From assembly GCA_903970295.1 (NCBI GenBank), contig CAJCHQ010000922.1, positions 1 through 6,201 of the forward strand: 6,201 nt of DNA, in the 5' to 3' direction. Each line of letters opens with the position of its first letter. Within the stretch, counting starts at the first letter, position 1. Both the position numbers and the translations under genes were made by a program. The notes under the pieces were generated by a model, which saw only the letters and a list, made by a program, of their open reading frames with translations, was not told the DNA's origin and did not search any database. Origin of the DNA: Bryobacterales bacterium. GTDB lineage: Bacteria > Cyanobacteriota > Vampirovibrionia > Obscuribacterales > Obscuribacteraceae. Below, one piece after another: positions 1 to 5,896 of this stretch.

Positions 1-1
1 T

Positions 2-1198
2 GGTCTTGGCTCGTTGTTTTTGATTGTCAGTTTGACCGCATCTAGCGCATGCTTTTCTGCTCCCAGTCGCAGTGATGCAATAGTGAAAGCCGCTCTCTCA
101 GCCAAAAACAGGAGAGAAGCAGCTGCCGGAGCAGCCTCAGCCGCCAAAATCGACGAACAGTTTGTCACTGGTCGCGTGATTTCTGTGAGCGCTGCCAAGT
201 TGAACCAGTCATTGCTCGACGGCACGGGCATGGTCAGCAATCAAGAAGAGGTATTAGTCGAGGTTTTGGAAGGTCCGCTCAGAGGCGAGACTTTCGTCGT
301 CACAAACGAAATTACAGACAACCCGGCCTATAACGTCAATGTCACCAAAGGCAGAGAAGTGGTGCTCTCGATTGTCACCGAGGGTAGTGGCAAGCCTGAA
401 ATTAACATCGCCGATTATCACCGGGCGCCGGTGATCTTCTGGTTGGCGGCAGTTTTTCTGGCAGCCTTTTTATTCTTTGGCGGCAAAGACGGCCTCAAGA
501 GTTTAGCGGGATTAGTTTCCAGTGTTCTTTTGATTGGCCTGGTTTTGCTGCCTCTCAGTCTGCAAGGTTTCAACCCGCTGGCAACGGCTATATTCATCTG
601 CCTGGTAGCGACATCCGCCAGCATGTTCTTTATCGCCGGTTTTTCCAAAAAAGCTCTGGCCGCTGTGATCGGCACTGTTGGTGGTGTGGTCATCGCCGGC
701 ATTGCCGCCCAGATTGTGATCCAGATGGCACCCTTGACCGGATTATCGAGCGAGGAAGCGCAAATTTTGCGTGGTTCAGTTTTGCATCAGAAACCCGAGT
801 TCTATAGCGGTCTTTTGGCGGCCGGCATGCTGATCGGGGCACTCGGGGTAATTATGGACGTCGGTGTCTCTATTTCTTCGGCGGTGGCAGAAGTTGCTCG
901 AACCGGCAAAACTCTTAATACAAAAGAATTGTATGACTCAGGGATGAACGTCGGTCGGGATATCATGGGCACAATGACGAATACCCTTATTCTTGCCTAC
1001 ACCGGTTCTGCTTTACCTCTGCTTCTGTTGGCCTCGCAAATCTCCAACTCGAAATTGCTCAATCTTGATCTCGTCGCCACCGAAATTGCCTCGGCTCTGA
1101 GCGGCAGTCTGGGATTGGTTTGCACAATTCCTATGACGGCCTTAGCGGCGGCTCGCTTAATGTCATTTCCGGACTCAGTCGAAGACCATAAACAGTAA
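2..1198 (+). CDS. YibE/F-family polytopic membrane protein (5' end outside window)
   Basis: Inner-membrane protein of the YibE/F family, whose transport substrate or role is not firmly known. The frame is open to the left edge. The first start-like codon in the window is TTG at 14, but the codons before it (GLGS) run into a hydrophobic stretch ending CFSA, which looks like the tail of a signal peptide, so the true start is probably upstream. Numbering from TTG 14: residues about 50-122 form a beta-rich extracytoplasmic domain (VTGRVISV, EEVLVEVLEG, GREVVLSI). About seven membrane segments follow (near 139-156, 160-184, 187-210, 214-238, 264-292, 322-342, 354-382). Family hallmarks are GALGVIMDVGVSISSAVAE (275-293, with Asp282) and GRDIMGTMTNTLILAYTG (314-331, with Asp316 and Asn323). 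The gene ends TAA, 39 bp before cdsA, which suggests co-transcription. The family call is confident; the function is open. Confidence 0.88.
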   Translation, partial: GLGSLFLIVSLTASSACFSAPSRSDAIVKAALSAKNRREAAAGAASAAKIDEQFVTGRVISVSAAKLNQSLLDGTGMVSNQEEVLVEVLEGPLRGETFVVTNEITDNPAYNVNVTKGREVVLSIVTEGSGKPEINIADYHRAPVIFWLAAVFLAAFLFFGGKDGLKSLAGLVSSVLLIGLVLLPLSLQGFNPLATAIFICLVATSASMFFIAGFSKKALAAVIGTVGGVVIAGIAAQIVIQMAPLTGLSSEEAQILRGSVLHQKPEFYSGLLAAGMLIGALGVIMDVGVSISSAVAEVARTGKTLNTKELYDSGMNVGRDIMGTMTNTLILAYTGSALPLLLLASQISNSKLLNLDLVATEIASALSGSLGLVCTIPMTALAAARLMSFPDSVEDHKQ

Positions 1199-1237
1199 TG
1201 CGATAATCGTCCTATCTGCTTAAACGAAGCTAGTGTA

Positions 1238-2176
1238 ATGAACGAATCTTCAGCGCCTAAAAATACAAAAACGCTCTTGACGATGAGAGTGTTTTATGGC
1301 TGGTGTCTTTTCTTTGTGGCGACAACCAGCATCATGGCTGGCGGCATCTGGCTAACCATGGTCTTGTGCGCTGCCTGTGTTTTGGGTGGTAATGAATTCA
1401 TCGGCATGGCCAAAGCCAAGGGGATGAATCCATCGCCCCGCATTATCCGCGGCATGATCATCGCTTTTTTCGCGGTCGCCGGCATGTCCTCTGTACCCGG
1501 GCTGACATTGCCCTGGAATTTTGGCATCGAGCACTTTCCAATCTTGCTCACGATCGGAATTTGTATCTCGTTCTTTCGCCTCCTCTTCCGGAGTGAGTCT
1601 CCGCCTGCCACCATTGCTGATATTGCTAGCACTATTCTCGGCTTCATCTATGTCGGCTTTTTGCCAAGTCACCTGGTGCTTTTGCGCAATCTCTGTCCGC
1701 CAACTTTCCACGCCGAATCGAATCCCCTTTTGCAACCGGGCTTAGCTTATGTCTGGGTCAGTCTATTTATCATTTGGGCGACTGATGTTTTTGCTTATTA
1801 TGTCGGTAAATTTTTCGGCAAACATCTTCTCTACCCGCAGATTAGTCCAAAGAAAACAGTGGAAGGCGCTCTCGGTGGCTTTTGTATGGCCATATTTTGG
1901 GCGGTAGTTGTTGTTTACACGGCCGACAACTATGCCTTCGCCTGCCGACCTTTCCGCGGCATGCTCTGGCAAGCTCCATTGATGGGCGCCTTTGTTTCGA
2001 TTGGCTCACAACTTGGTGATCTGTGCGAGTCTCTGCTCAAAAGAGATGCTGGCATGAAAGATTCGAGCACGATGATTCCTGGACATGGAGGCTTTCTAGA
2101 TCGCGGTGACAGCCTCCTCTTTGGCGGTGCCATCTCCTACTACTGGATTTGTCTGGTCGTCCTAGGCCTTCTGTAG
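1238..2176 (+). CDS. cdsA: Phosphatidate cytidylyltransferase (CDP-diacylglycerol synthase)
   Basis: Integral membrane enzyme that makes CDP-diacylglycerol from phosphatidic acid and CTP, the precursor of phosphatidylglycerol, cardiolipin and related lipids. The 312-residue length is normal to slightly long for the family. Repeated hydrophobic segments run the whole length. The C-terminal half has the expected conserved elements: TDVFAYYVGKFFGK (Asp183), SPKKTVEG (203-210) and the CDP-alcohol signature from Ser265 to Asp291 (SLLKR, then KD, then PGHGGFLDRGD). The signature agrees with the family pattern except that Gly290 sits where a hydrophobic residue or Thr is usual (DRGD rather than DR[LIVMFT]D). 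ATG 1238 has only a weak GAAG about 8 nt upstream. An in-frame ATG at 1283 (Met16) is a plausible alternative that would drop a polar leader. The gene ends in tandem TAG TAG. It lies 39 bp after the YibE/F gene and 35 bp before the kinase gene. The usual neighbours uppS, frr and dxr are not seen here. Confidence 0.95.
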   Translation: MNESSAPKNTKTLLTMRVFYGWCLFFVATTSIMAGGIWLTMVLCAACVLGGNEFIGMAKAKGMNPSPRIIRGMIIAFFAVAGMSSVPGLTLPWNFGIEHFPILLTIGICISFFRLLFRSESPPATIADIASTILGFIYVGFLPSHLVLLRNLCPPTFHAESNPLLQPGLAYVWVSLFIIWATDVFAYYVGKFFGKHLLYPQISPKKTVEGALGGFCMAIFWAVVVVYTADNYAFACRPFRGMLWQAPLMGAFVSIGSQLGDLCESLLKRDAGMKDSSTMIPGHGGFLDRGDSLLFGGAISYYWICLVVLGLL

Positions 2177-2211
2177 TAGCATGAAAAGGTCTGTCGCACT
2201 GAGGTCTGAAA

Positions 2212-3069
2212 ATGGTCGAGTGTCTTGCACCGGGAAGCATTCTGGCGGGTCGATATAAAGTCCTTTCAGAGATTGGCCGGGGCAGGCTGGGCATCGTGTA
2301 TAAGGTTCACCACGCAGTTCTCGATCGTCAAGTCGCTGTTAAAGTGCTATTCGAAGAGGTGAAACCTACCGAGACAGCTTTCTTGCGCTTCAAGCGGGAA
2401 GCCGAAACAGCCAGTTCGCTCAACCATCCCTCTATTGTCAAAATTTTCGATTTCGGCATTTCCGAAGGTCGCTTTCCATTTTTGGTTATGGATTATGTGG
2501 ATGGCAAAATTCTGGGAAATTTGTTGCGCGAGCAGATGCGTTTGCCTCGCGAAAAAGCATTGCCGATTTTTATACAAATCTGCGATGGCATGGCTTATGC
2601 CCACGAAAATGGCGTTATCCACCGTGATCTAAAACCTGATAACATATTTCTCGTGCAAAAAGGGGTGCAACACGAGTTGGTTCAAATCGTTGATTTTGGT
2701 ATTGCCAAAAAGTTGAACGATCCCAAAATGAAGAAGCTCACCGCCGAAGGACAAGTTCTGGGAACCCCGGCTTTTATGAGCCCTGAACAAATCACCGGCA
2801 AAGATCTCGACGCCCGCTCGGACATCTATTCTCTCGGTTGTTTGATGTACAACGTGCTGACTGGGCGCTTGCCTTTTCCAGGTGCAAATGCGATGGAGGT
2901 TATGTCCCATCATCTTCAACGCGAGCCGCTGAACTTTTCTGAAGCATGTCCTGGACTGCGATTGCCCGTCGGTTTGCAATATGTGTTGCGCAAATCAATG
3001 AAGAAAGAGCCGAAAGAGCGCCAATCGACGATGTTGCAATTGCAGGAGGAACTAGCAGCTTTTCTATGA
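2212..3069 (+). CDS. Minimal Hanks-type Ser/Thr protein kinase, soluble
   Basis: A complete eukaryotic-like protein kinase that should phosphorylate Ser/Thr residues in cytosolic targets. The visible catalytic elements are: glycine loop GRGRLGIV (22-29), VAVK with Lys44, the likely alpha-C Glu63 in REAE, catalytic HRDLKPDN (137-144; Asp139, Asn144), metal-binding DFG (161-163), activation segment GTPAFMSPEQ (184-193) and DIYSLG (204-209). HRD with Arg before the catalytic Asp indicates activation-loop control. At 285 residues it is essentially only the kinase domain, with no transmembrane segment, PASTA, TPR or other sensor region, unlike typical PknB. ATG 2212 is supported by GAGG at 2201-2204 with 7 nt spacing. 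The gene is third in the apparent YibE/F-cdsA-kinase unit. The substrate cannot be read from sequence; regulation of its membrane-protein neighbours is only a guess. A near-perfect hairpin follows the TGA stop by about 10 nt. Confidence 0.95.
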   Translation: MVECLAPGSILAGRYKVLSEIGRGRLGIVYKVHHAVLDRQVAVKVLFEEVKPTETAFLRFKREAETASSLNHPSIVKIFDFGISEGRFPFLVMDYVDGKILGNLLREQMRLPREKALPIFIQICDGMAYAHENGVIHRDLKPDNIFLVQKGVQHELVQIVDFGIAKKLNDPKMKKLTAEGQVLGTPAFMSPEQITGKDLDARSDIYSLGCLMYNVLTGRLPFPGANAMEVMSHHLQREPLNFSEACPGLRLPVGLQYVLRKSMKKEPKERQSTMLQLQEELAAFL

Positions 3070-3076
3070 AACAAGT

Positions 3077-3108
3077 TTATAAGAAATTTGGCGAAATTTC
3101 TTAGAGCC
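3077..3108 (+). repeat. Left copy of a flanking inverted repeat
   Basis: This copy consists of TTA, then the 24-bp palindrome at 3080-3103, then GAGCC. On the opposite strand, 3834-3866 carries a related copy: TTA, then a 24-mer matching at 20 of 24 positions, then TTAGCC. Counting one gap, about 27 of 33 columns agree. Both copies keep outer half-sites TAAGAA and TTCTTA separated by 12 bp, with a central GCGA. The two copies face each other across the DUF6088-type gene. Confidence 0.6.
3080..3103. terminator. Perfect 10-bp palindromic hairpin between convergent genes; candidate bidirectional terminator
   Basis: TAAGAAATTT (3080-3089), loop GGCG, then AAATTTCTTA (3094-3103) form an uninterrupted 10-bp stem. 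It lies 10 nt after the kinase stop and 10 nt before the 3' end of the opposing DUF6088-type gene. The position suits a bidirectional terminator. The stem is AT-rich, and no clean T-tract follows on either strand (the + strand continues GAGCCTTTATTT), so it is not a classic intrinsic terminator. The same motif recurs in diverged form upstream of the DUF6088-type gene. Confidence 0.5.
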
Positions 3109-3113
3109 TTTAT

Positions 3114-3725
3114 TTAAGCCGCTTTTGAATAGGGTAGAGAGCCCAACCAGAACGTTATAAATTTATCCCCCATCCAGGCTGGCATCCACTTCACTTCTCG
3201 CCTAAGTTTATTTCGTTCAGTTCGCATGAGGTCATGCGTCACACGTTCTATAACCTGCATAGTCAGTTTGTGGCTGCCCAGATGTTTTAGCGCCCGGACA
3301 ATTAGCCCTACAGGATTGTTTCCCTTCCTAACATCTTTAGCTGTGGTGCCGCGCAAAGTTATTCGACCGTGGATAGATGCGAATGAAGTGGTGCGCCCGC
3401 TAACAGTGAAAGTCACGTTTTGATTTTTGTCTGCAGTCAACTTCAGAAGATGCGCGGCGTCGGCATCGTGTGTGTGAATCTCTTTACCAAAGGCTTTAGC
3501 TTTAATTTCGGCTATTTTTTTAGCTGATGGACGTGGCACACTTTCGGGCGTCGGCTTCATAAAAACCCCACGCGCGAGGCGAATGAGTAGCTCCACTTTC
3601 ACCAGCAAGTGCGTCATTTGATCAATGCTTGCTCGTCTTCCATAGACGAGAAGATCTCGAGTCGAGAATGGCTGACCGTCGGGTAGTGCGTTGATATGAC
3701 TGCGAATAAGCGACCTAGTGCTCAT
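3114..3725 (-). CDS. DUF6088 / AbiEi-like antitoxin-type protein, apparently without its toxin
   Basis: Predicted 203-residue DNA-binding protein resembling the DUF6088 group, related to AbiEi-type antitoxins of type IV toxin-antitoxin systems. In those systems AbiEi proteins repress their own operon and oppose an AbiEii nucleotidyltransferase toxin. Residues 1-57 look like a winged helix: a helix around SLIRSHINAL, then FSTRDLLVYGRRASIDQMTHLLVKVELLIRLARGVFMKP, the pattern typical of the family. A basic linker follows (65-82), then a C-terminal domain with FTVSGRTTSF, IHGRITLRGTT and NPVGLIVRALKHLG (137-150). The tail is rich in Arg, Lys and Trp. ATG 3725 is fixed by an excellent Shine-Dalgarno. 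No nucleotidyltransferase follows: the next gene downstream is the convergent kinase. The protein is therefore a solitary antitoxin or has become an independent regulator. It sits alone between two convergent operons and is flanked by inverted repeats. The family call comes from remembered sequence style and is fairly but not fully certain. Confidence 0.72.
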   Translation of the reverse strand: MSTRSLIRSHINALPDGQPFSTRDLLVYGRRASIDQMTHLLVKVELLIRLARGVFMKPTPESVPRPSAKKIAEIKAKAFGKEIHTHDADAAHLLKLTADKNQNVTFTVSGRTTSFASIHGRITLRGTTAKDVRKGNNPVGLIVRALKHLGSHKLTMQVIERVTHDLMRTERNKLRREVKWMPAWMGDKFITFWLGSLPYSKAA

Positions 3726-3732
3726 AACCTAT

Positions 3733-3740
3733 CCTCCCTT
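3733..3740 (-). promoter_or_regulatory. Strong ribosome binding site of the DUF6088-type gene
   Basis: On the minus strand this reads AAGGGAGG, ending 7 nt before ATG 3725. It is by far the best Shine-Dalgarno in the window (the neighbours have GAGG, GGAG or weaker), which fixes the start and suggests efficient translation. Confidence 0.85.
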
Positions 3741-3744
3741 GTTG

Positions 3745-3760
3745 TTATCTAAATTGATAA
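3745..3760. promoter_or_regulatory. Candidate operator: TTATC-N6-GATAA inverted repeat upstream of the DUF6088-type gene
   Basis: TTATC (3745-3749) and GATAA (3756-3760) form a short perfect inverted repeat only 20-35 bp before the start codon. A second one, CGAAAAA (3772-3778) with TTTTTCG (3799-3805), lies just beyond. AbiEi antitoxins bind inverted repeats in their own promoters, so an autoregulatory operator is plausible here. The region is AT-rich, so chance is a real alternative. No convincing -35/-10 pair with good spacing was found. Confidence 0.3.
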
Positions 3761-3822
3761 ACGTAGTGGGCCGAAAAAAAGTTCAACTATTGCTGAAATT
3801 TTTCGACCTAAATTTTTTCCGG

Positions 3823-3863
3823 TAAGAACTTTCGGCTAATAAGAAAAATCGCTAAAGTTCTTA
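3823..3863. repeat. Long inverted repeat with perfect 10-bp arms
   Basis: TAAGAACTTT (3823-3832) and AAAGTTCTTA (3854-3863) are exact reverse complements around a 21-nt spacer. A third TAAGAA half-site lies inside at 3840-3845. The region is downstream of the polytopic membrane gene (stop at 3938) and about 100 bp upstream of the DUF6088-type gene, both on the minus strand. It could act as a terminator for the former or an operator for the latter. In the minus direction the arm is followed by an A-rich rather than T-rich run, which argues against a standard intrinsic terminator. Confidence 0.55.
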
Positions 3864-3866
3864 TAA
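3834..3866 (-). repeat. Right copy of the flanking inverted repeat
   Basis: Read on the minus strand from 3866, this is TTA, then a 24-mer beginning TAAGAACTTT and ending TTTTTCTTA, then TTAGCC. It matches the left copy (3077-3108) at about 27 of 33 columns. The outer half-sites TAAGAA-N12-TTCTTA are kept, but the inner palindrome has decayed, unlike the perfect left copy. It overlaps the longer 3823-3863 inverted repeat. No clear target-site duplication was seen outside the two copies. Confidence 0.55.
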
Positions 3867-3937
3867 GAGTTTTGTGTTCAGTCAGTGACCCGGCCTGCAA
3901 GCACCGCAAATCAAGATTGCTTGACAACAACTTTCGA

Positions 3938-5155
3938 TCAGAAAGCTTCTTTACTCAAGAGTTTTCTCGCCCTCGAATCATGCTTCCAAACGACAGAGTC
4001 GACCATGTAGTGGTGCAAGCTAATGAACAGAAATGCTGCGAGTAAGAAAAAGTTAGCGGGTACCTGTGTCAGTAATCGGTCTCGGTCAAGCATGACCGGA
4101 ATGAACATAAAGCCTACGTATCCCAGTCCGATCACAACAAATGTCAGGCAAATCAGATAGACCAAGCGACCCTTGAAATTTGCCGACAGCGTTCGCTGCA
4201 CAGTGGGATCAAAGCTATTGTTTTCTACTCGGTATGCGAAATATAAGTATTGGGCGCCGTGGGCCAGAGGCACCACCCATGCCTGGAAGCCGTATGGCTG
4301 ACAAAAAGGCTGCAACCAAATCCAGACGGATAATACTGGCAGTATCGCCAAAATTGGCGGCAGCCGTTGCGTTTCTTTGAAGAGGGGAACGACGACTTTC
4401 GCCACGAGCACGACAATGCTAAGGGCGAACACCAGATTAGCAATGGAAGTCAACGGAGCCGGAAATTGCACCGGGTGATAGGCAAAGTCATGACTATTCA
4501 AAATCGCGAAAAAAGTGTAGCCACTGAATAAATTCATTGCCCAGAGCGCGTACAAATTCAAGCGGAGTAATTTCTTTTGAGCTAAGTTCAGCTTGTAGCC
4601 TTTATCTTCTCCGCAGGACAGTGCCACTCCGAAGGCTTGCATGCAATAGTGGTGACCGGCCATTATCGTCTGGCAAATGAATAGACTGGCCAGCAAGAGT
4701 TGTCCGCAGCCGCTGTATGCCGACCAGTATAAGTCTACGCCTGCAAAGTGAAAACTGTTGTCGATGAGACTAAGGACTGGCATTTTGCTGACCGGATAAT
4801 TCCATGTCAATACGGTCACTGCCAGCAACAGCACTAGAAAAAGGGGATAGACTAGTAACCGCCAGTGGTGATTGATTACGAAAGTCGCGCCTTGTTGATA
4901 TGCAAATTTATACGACCAAACGAAGTGCGGATAACTGAACAAAATCAGAAACGTCAACGTCGAGCCGCCCACAAGCTGAAGAAAATTCCTCATGTCCTCT
5001 TGCATAAGCACTTGCGGAATTTGCAACAGCAATAAGAAACAGAGAAGGAGTAAGCTTGCTCCCCCCAACAGCAAAAATGCGACAGACGCACCCAGGTAAT
5101 TCAGTGCTGTTGGCCAGCGGACCTTAAAATTTGAATTGGGTAAGGCGCTATCCAT
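3938..5155 (-). CDS. Unassigned polytopic membrane protein with histidine motifs
   Basis: I do not recognise this 405-residue protein with confidence. It is strongly hydrophobic, with about nine to ten predicted membrane segments (near 21-50, 60-82, 98-119, 145-170, 195-219, 236-258, 267-284, 287-305, 330-355, 368-390). Histidines cluster at segment ends: SYPHFVWSY (His77), NHHW (96-97), AGHHYCMQAFG (168-169), LAHGAQYLYFAYR (His299) and LHHYMVDSVVWK (381-382, with Asp386). Repeated HH or HxxxD-type motifs beside aromatic residues are what one sees in membrane metal- or haem-binding oxidases and desaturase-like proteins, but that is inference only. There is no signal peptide beyond the first membrane segment. 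ATG 5155 has only a weak, poorly placed Shine-Dalgarno-like GAGC. The gene lies 40 bp downstream of the secreted TPR gene on the same strand, so translational or transcriptional coupling is likely. A short stem (3931-3945) overlaps its stop codon. Confidence 0.85.
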   Translation of the reverse strand: MDSALPNSNFKVRWPTALNYLGASVAFLLLGGASLLLLCFLLLLQIPQVLMQEDMRNFLQLVGGSTLTFLILFSYPHFVWSYKFAYQQGATFVINHHWRLLVYPLFLVLLLAVTVLTWNYPVSKMPVLSLIDNSFHFAGVDLYWSAYSGCGQLLLASLFICQTIMAGHHYCMQAFGVALSCGEDKGYKLNLAQKKLLRLNLYALWAMNLFSGYTFFAILNSHDFAYHPVQFPAPLTSIANLVFALSIVVLVAKVVVPLFKETQRLPPILAILPVLSVWIWLQPFCQPYGFQAWVVPLAHGAQYLYFAYRVENNSFDPTVQRTLSANFKGRLVYLICLTFVVIGLGYVGFMFIPVMLDRDRLLTQVPANFFLLAAFLFISLHHYMVDSVVWKHDSRARKLLSKEAF

Positions 5156-5195
5156 CTTTTTGCTCGGTGTTTCACGCCAGTTTCTGACTAAAGCG

Positions 5196-5852
5196 CTAAT
5201 GAGTCGCTGAGTCGAGGTGTTGAGATTTGCGTCTCATTTGATCCTCGGAGGCTTTCGCTAACCAATCGTTTTTCGTCTTGGTTTTTTTCATTTTTTCTTC
5301 GTAGAAGCTTTTCACTTGTGCATCTGTCGCAAGTTTACTGCCATCGGCACAGAGTAAAATAGCGTCATCGTACTTAGCGACACCGATTAGTGAATCGATT
5401 GCTTTGTTGCGGAAGTAGGTATTCTGCGGATCTTTCTCGACCGCCGCACGAAACCAGTCCACGGCAGTCGTCGGGTTGGCTGTCATCTCGAATGCCACTC
5501 CCTTCATAAACAGATCGAAGGCAGTTGGATTGGCAAGTGACGTCATTTGTTTGAGTGCATCTTCTGCCAATCCTTGCTGAAGCAGTACGTATGAGAGGTA
5601 GCGCCTGGCTGTCAGGCTATCACCTTCAGTGCGAATTGAAGTGCATAGAGTTTTGGTTGCCTTGGAAAACTCTTTATCACGGATTTGACTATAAGCTTTT
5701 TGAATCAGATTGACAGGCACTGTCTCGACTTGTGCTGGCGCCGTATTGGCAGCGTTGGCTTGTCCTGGCAAACAGGACGCAGCTTGTTCGAACGCTCCAA
5801 CAAAGAGTATGGCTGTTAGGAGTGATGCGCAAAAGGCGTGAAGGTTCTTCAA
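5196..5852 (-). CDS. Secreted tetratricopeptide-repeat protein (TTG start)
   Basis: A 218-residue exported protein with TPR helices, probably a protein-protein interaction scaffold in the envelope. Residues 1-34 form a signal peptide: MKNLH, a hydrophobic core (LLTAILFVGAF), and a likely cleavage after QANA. AASC at 24-27 is a poor lipobox, so lipoprotein status is unlikely. TPR-like helix pairs occupy about 47-170. The clearest unit is 111-144 (FMKGVAFEMTANPTTAVDWFRAAVEKDPQN); weaker ones are near 48-78, 80-110 and 145-170. The tail (183-212) is charged and helical. The start codon is TTG at 5852: only seven to eight codons separate it from an upstream in-frame TAA, no ATG or GTG is available there, and GGAG at 5863-5866 lies 10 nt before it. 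The gene is 43 bp after the TadE-like fragment and 40 bp before the polytopic membrane gene. No specific partner can be named. Confidence 0.82.
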   Translation of the reverse strand: MKNLHAFCASLLTAILFVGAFEQAASCLPGQANAANTAPAQVETVPVNLIQKAYSQIRDKEFSKATKTLCTSIRTEGDSLTARRYLSYVLLQQGLAEDALKQMTSLANPTAFDLFMKGVAFEMTANPTTAVDWFRAAVEKDPQNTYFRNKAIDSLIGVAKYDDAILLCADGSKLATDAQVKSFYEEKMKKTKTKNDWLAKASEDQMRRKSQHLDSATH

Positions 5853-5878
5853 ATGATCTTGTCTCCATTGACCTGGTT

Positions 5879-5896
5879 ATTCCATTCCCGTGGAAT
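5879..5896. other. Small hairpin at a gene junction
   Basis: ATTCCA (5879-5884) and TGGAAT (5891-5896) pair perfectly around a 6-nt loop. The stem touches the TadE-like stop codon and lies 12 nt before the GGAG of the TPR gene. It is too short and lacks a T-tract for a terminator; it could modestly affect translation coupling or mRNA stability, or be chance. Confidence 0.3.

Noticed and set aside
1294..1735. Two open frames on the minus strand within cdsA
   Set aside because: They lie opposite a gene with clear CdsA motifs, have unnatural composition (Arg/Met/Ser-rich), no ribosome binding site and no recognisable domains.
2037..2294. Minus-strand frame spanning the cdsA/kinase junction
   Set aside because: It overlaps two well-supported genes, and its low-complexity Arg/Pro/Ser composition is typical of antisense shadows.
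2629..2979. Minus-strand frame opposite the kinase
   Set aside because: Antisense to the catalytic core of a complete kinase; composition and lack of start signals mark it as a shadow.
3226..3423. Plus-strand frame opposite the DUF6088-type gene, considered as a possible hidden toxin
   Set aside because: Only 65 residues, with no nucleotidyltransferase motifs and no ribosome binding site; it is the antisense of a well-supported gene.
3898..3923. CAAGCA...TGCTTG inverted repeat after the polytopic membrane gene, considered as its terminator
   Set aside because: Only 6-bp arms with a 14-nt spacer, and the downstream minus-strand sequence is GC-rich without a T-tract.
3070..3937. Insertion sequence or integron-type cassette
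   Set aside because: No transposase or integrase is present and no target duplication is evident; only the non-autonomous cassette idea based on the flanking repeats is kept.
4180..4443. Short frames on both strands within the polytopic membrane gene
   Set aside because: Nested in a longer, coherent membrane-protein frame; no independent translation signals.
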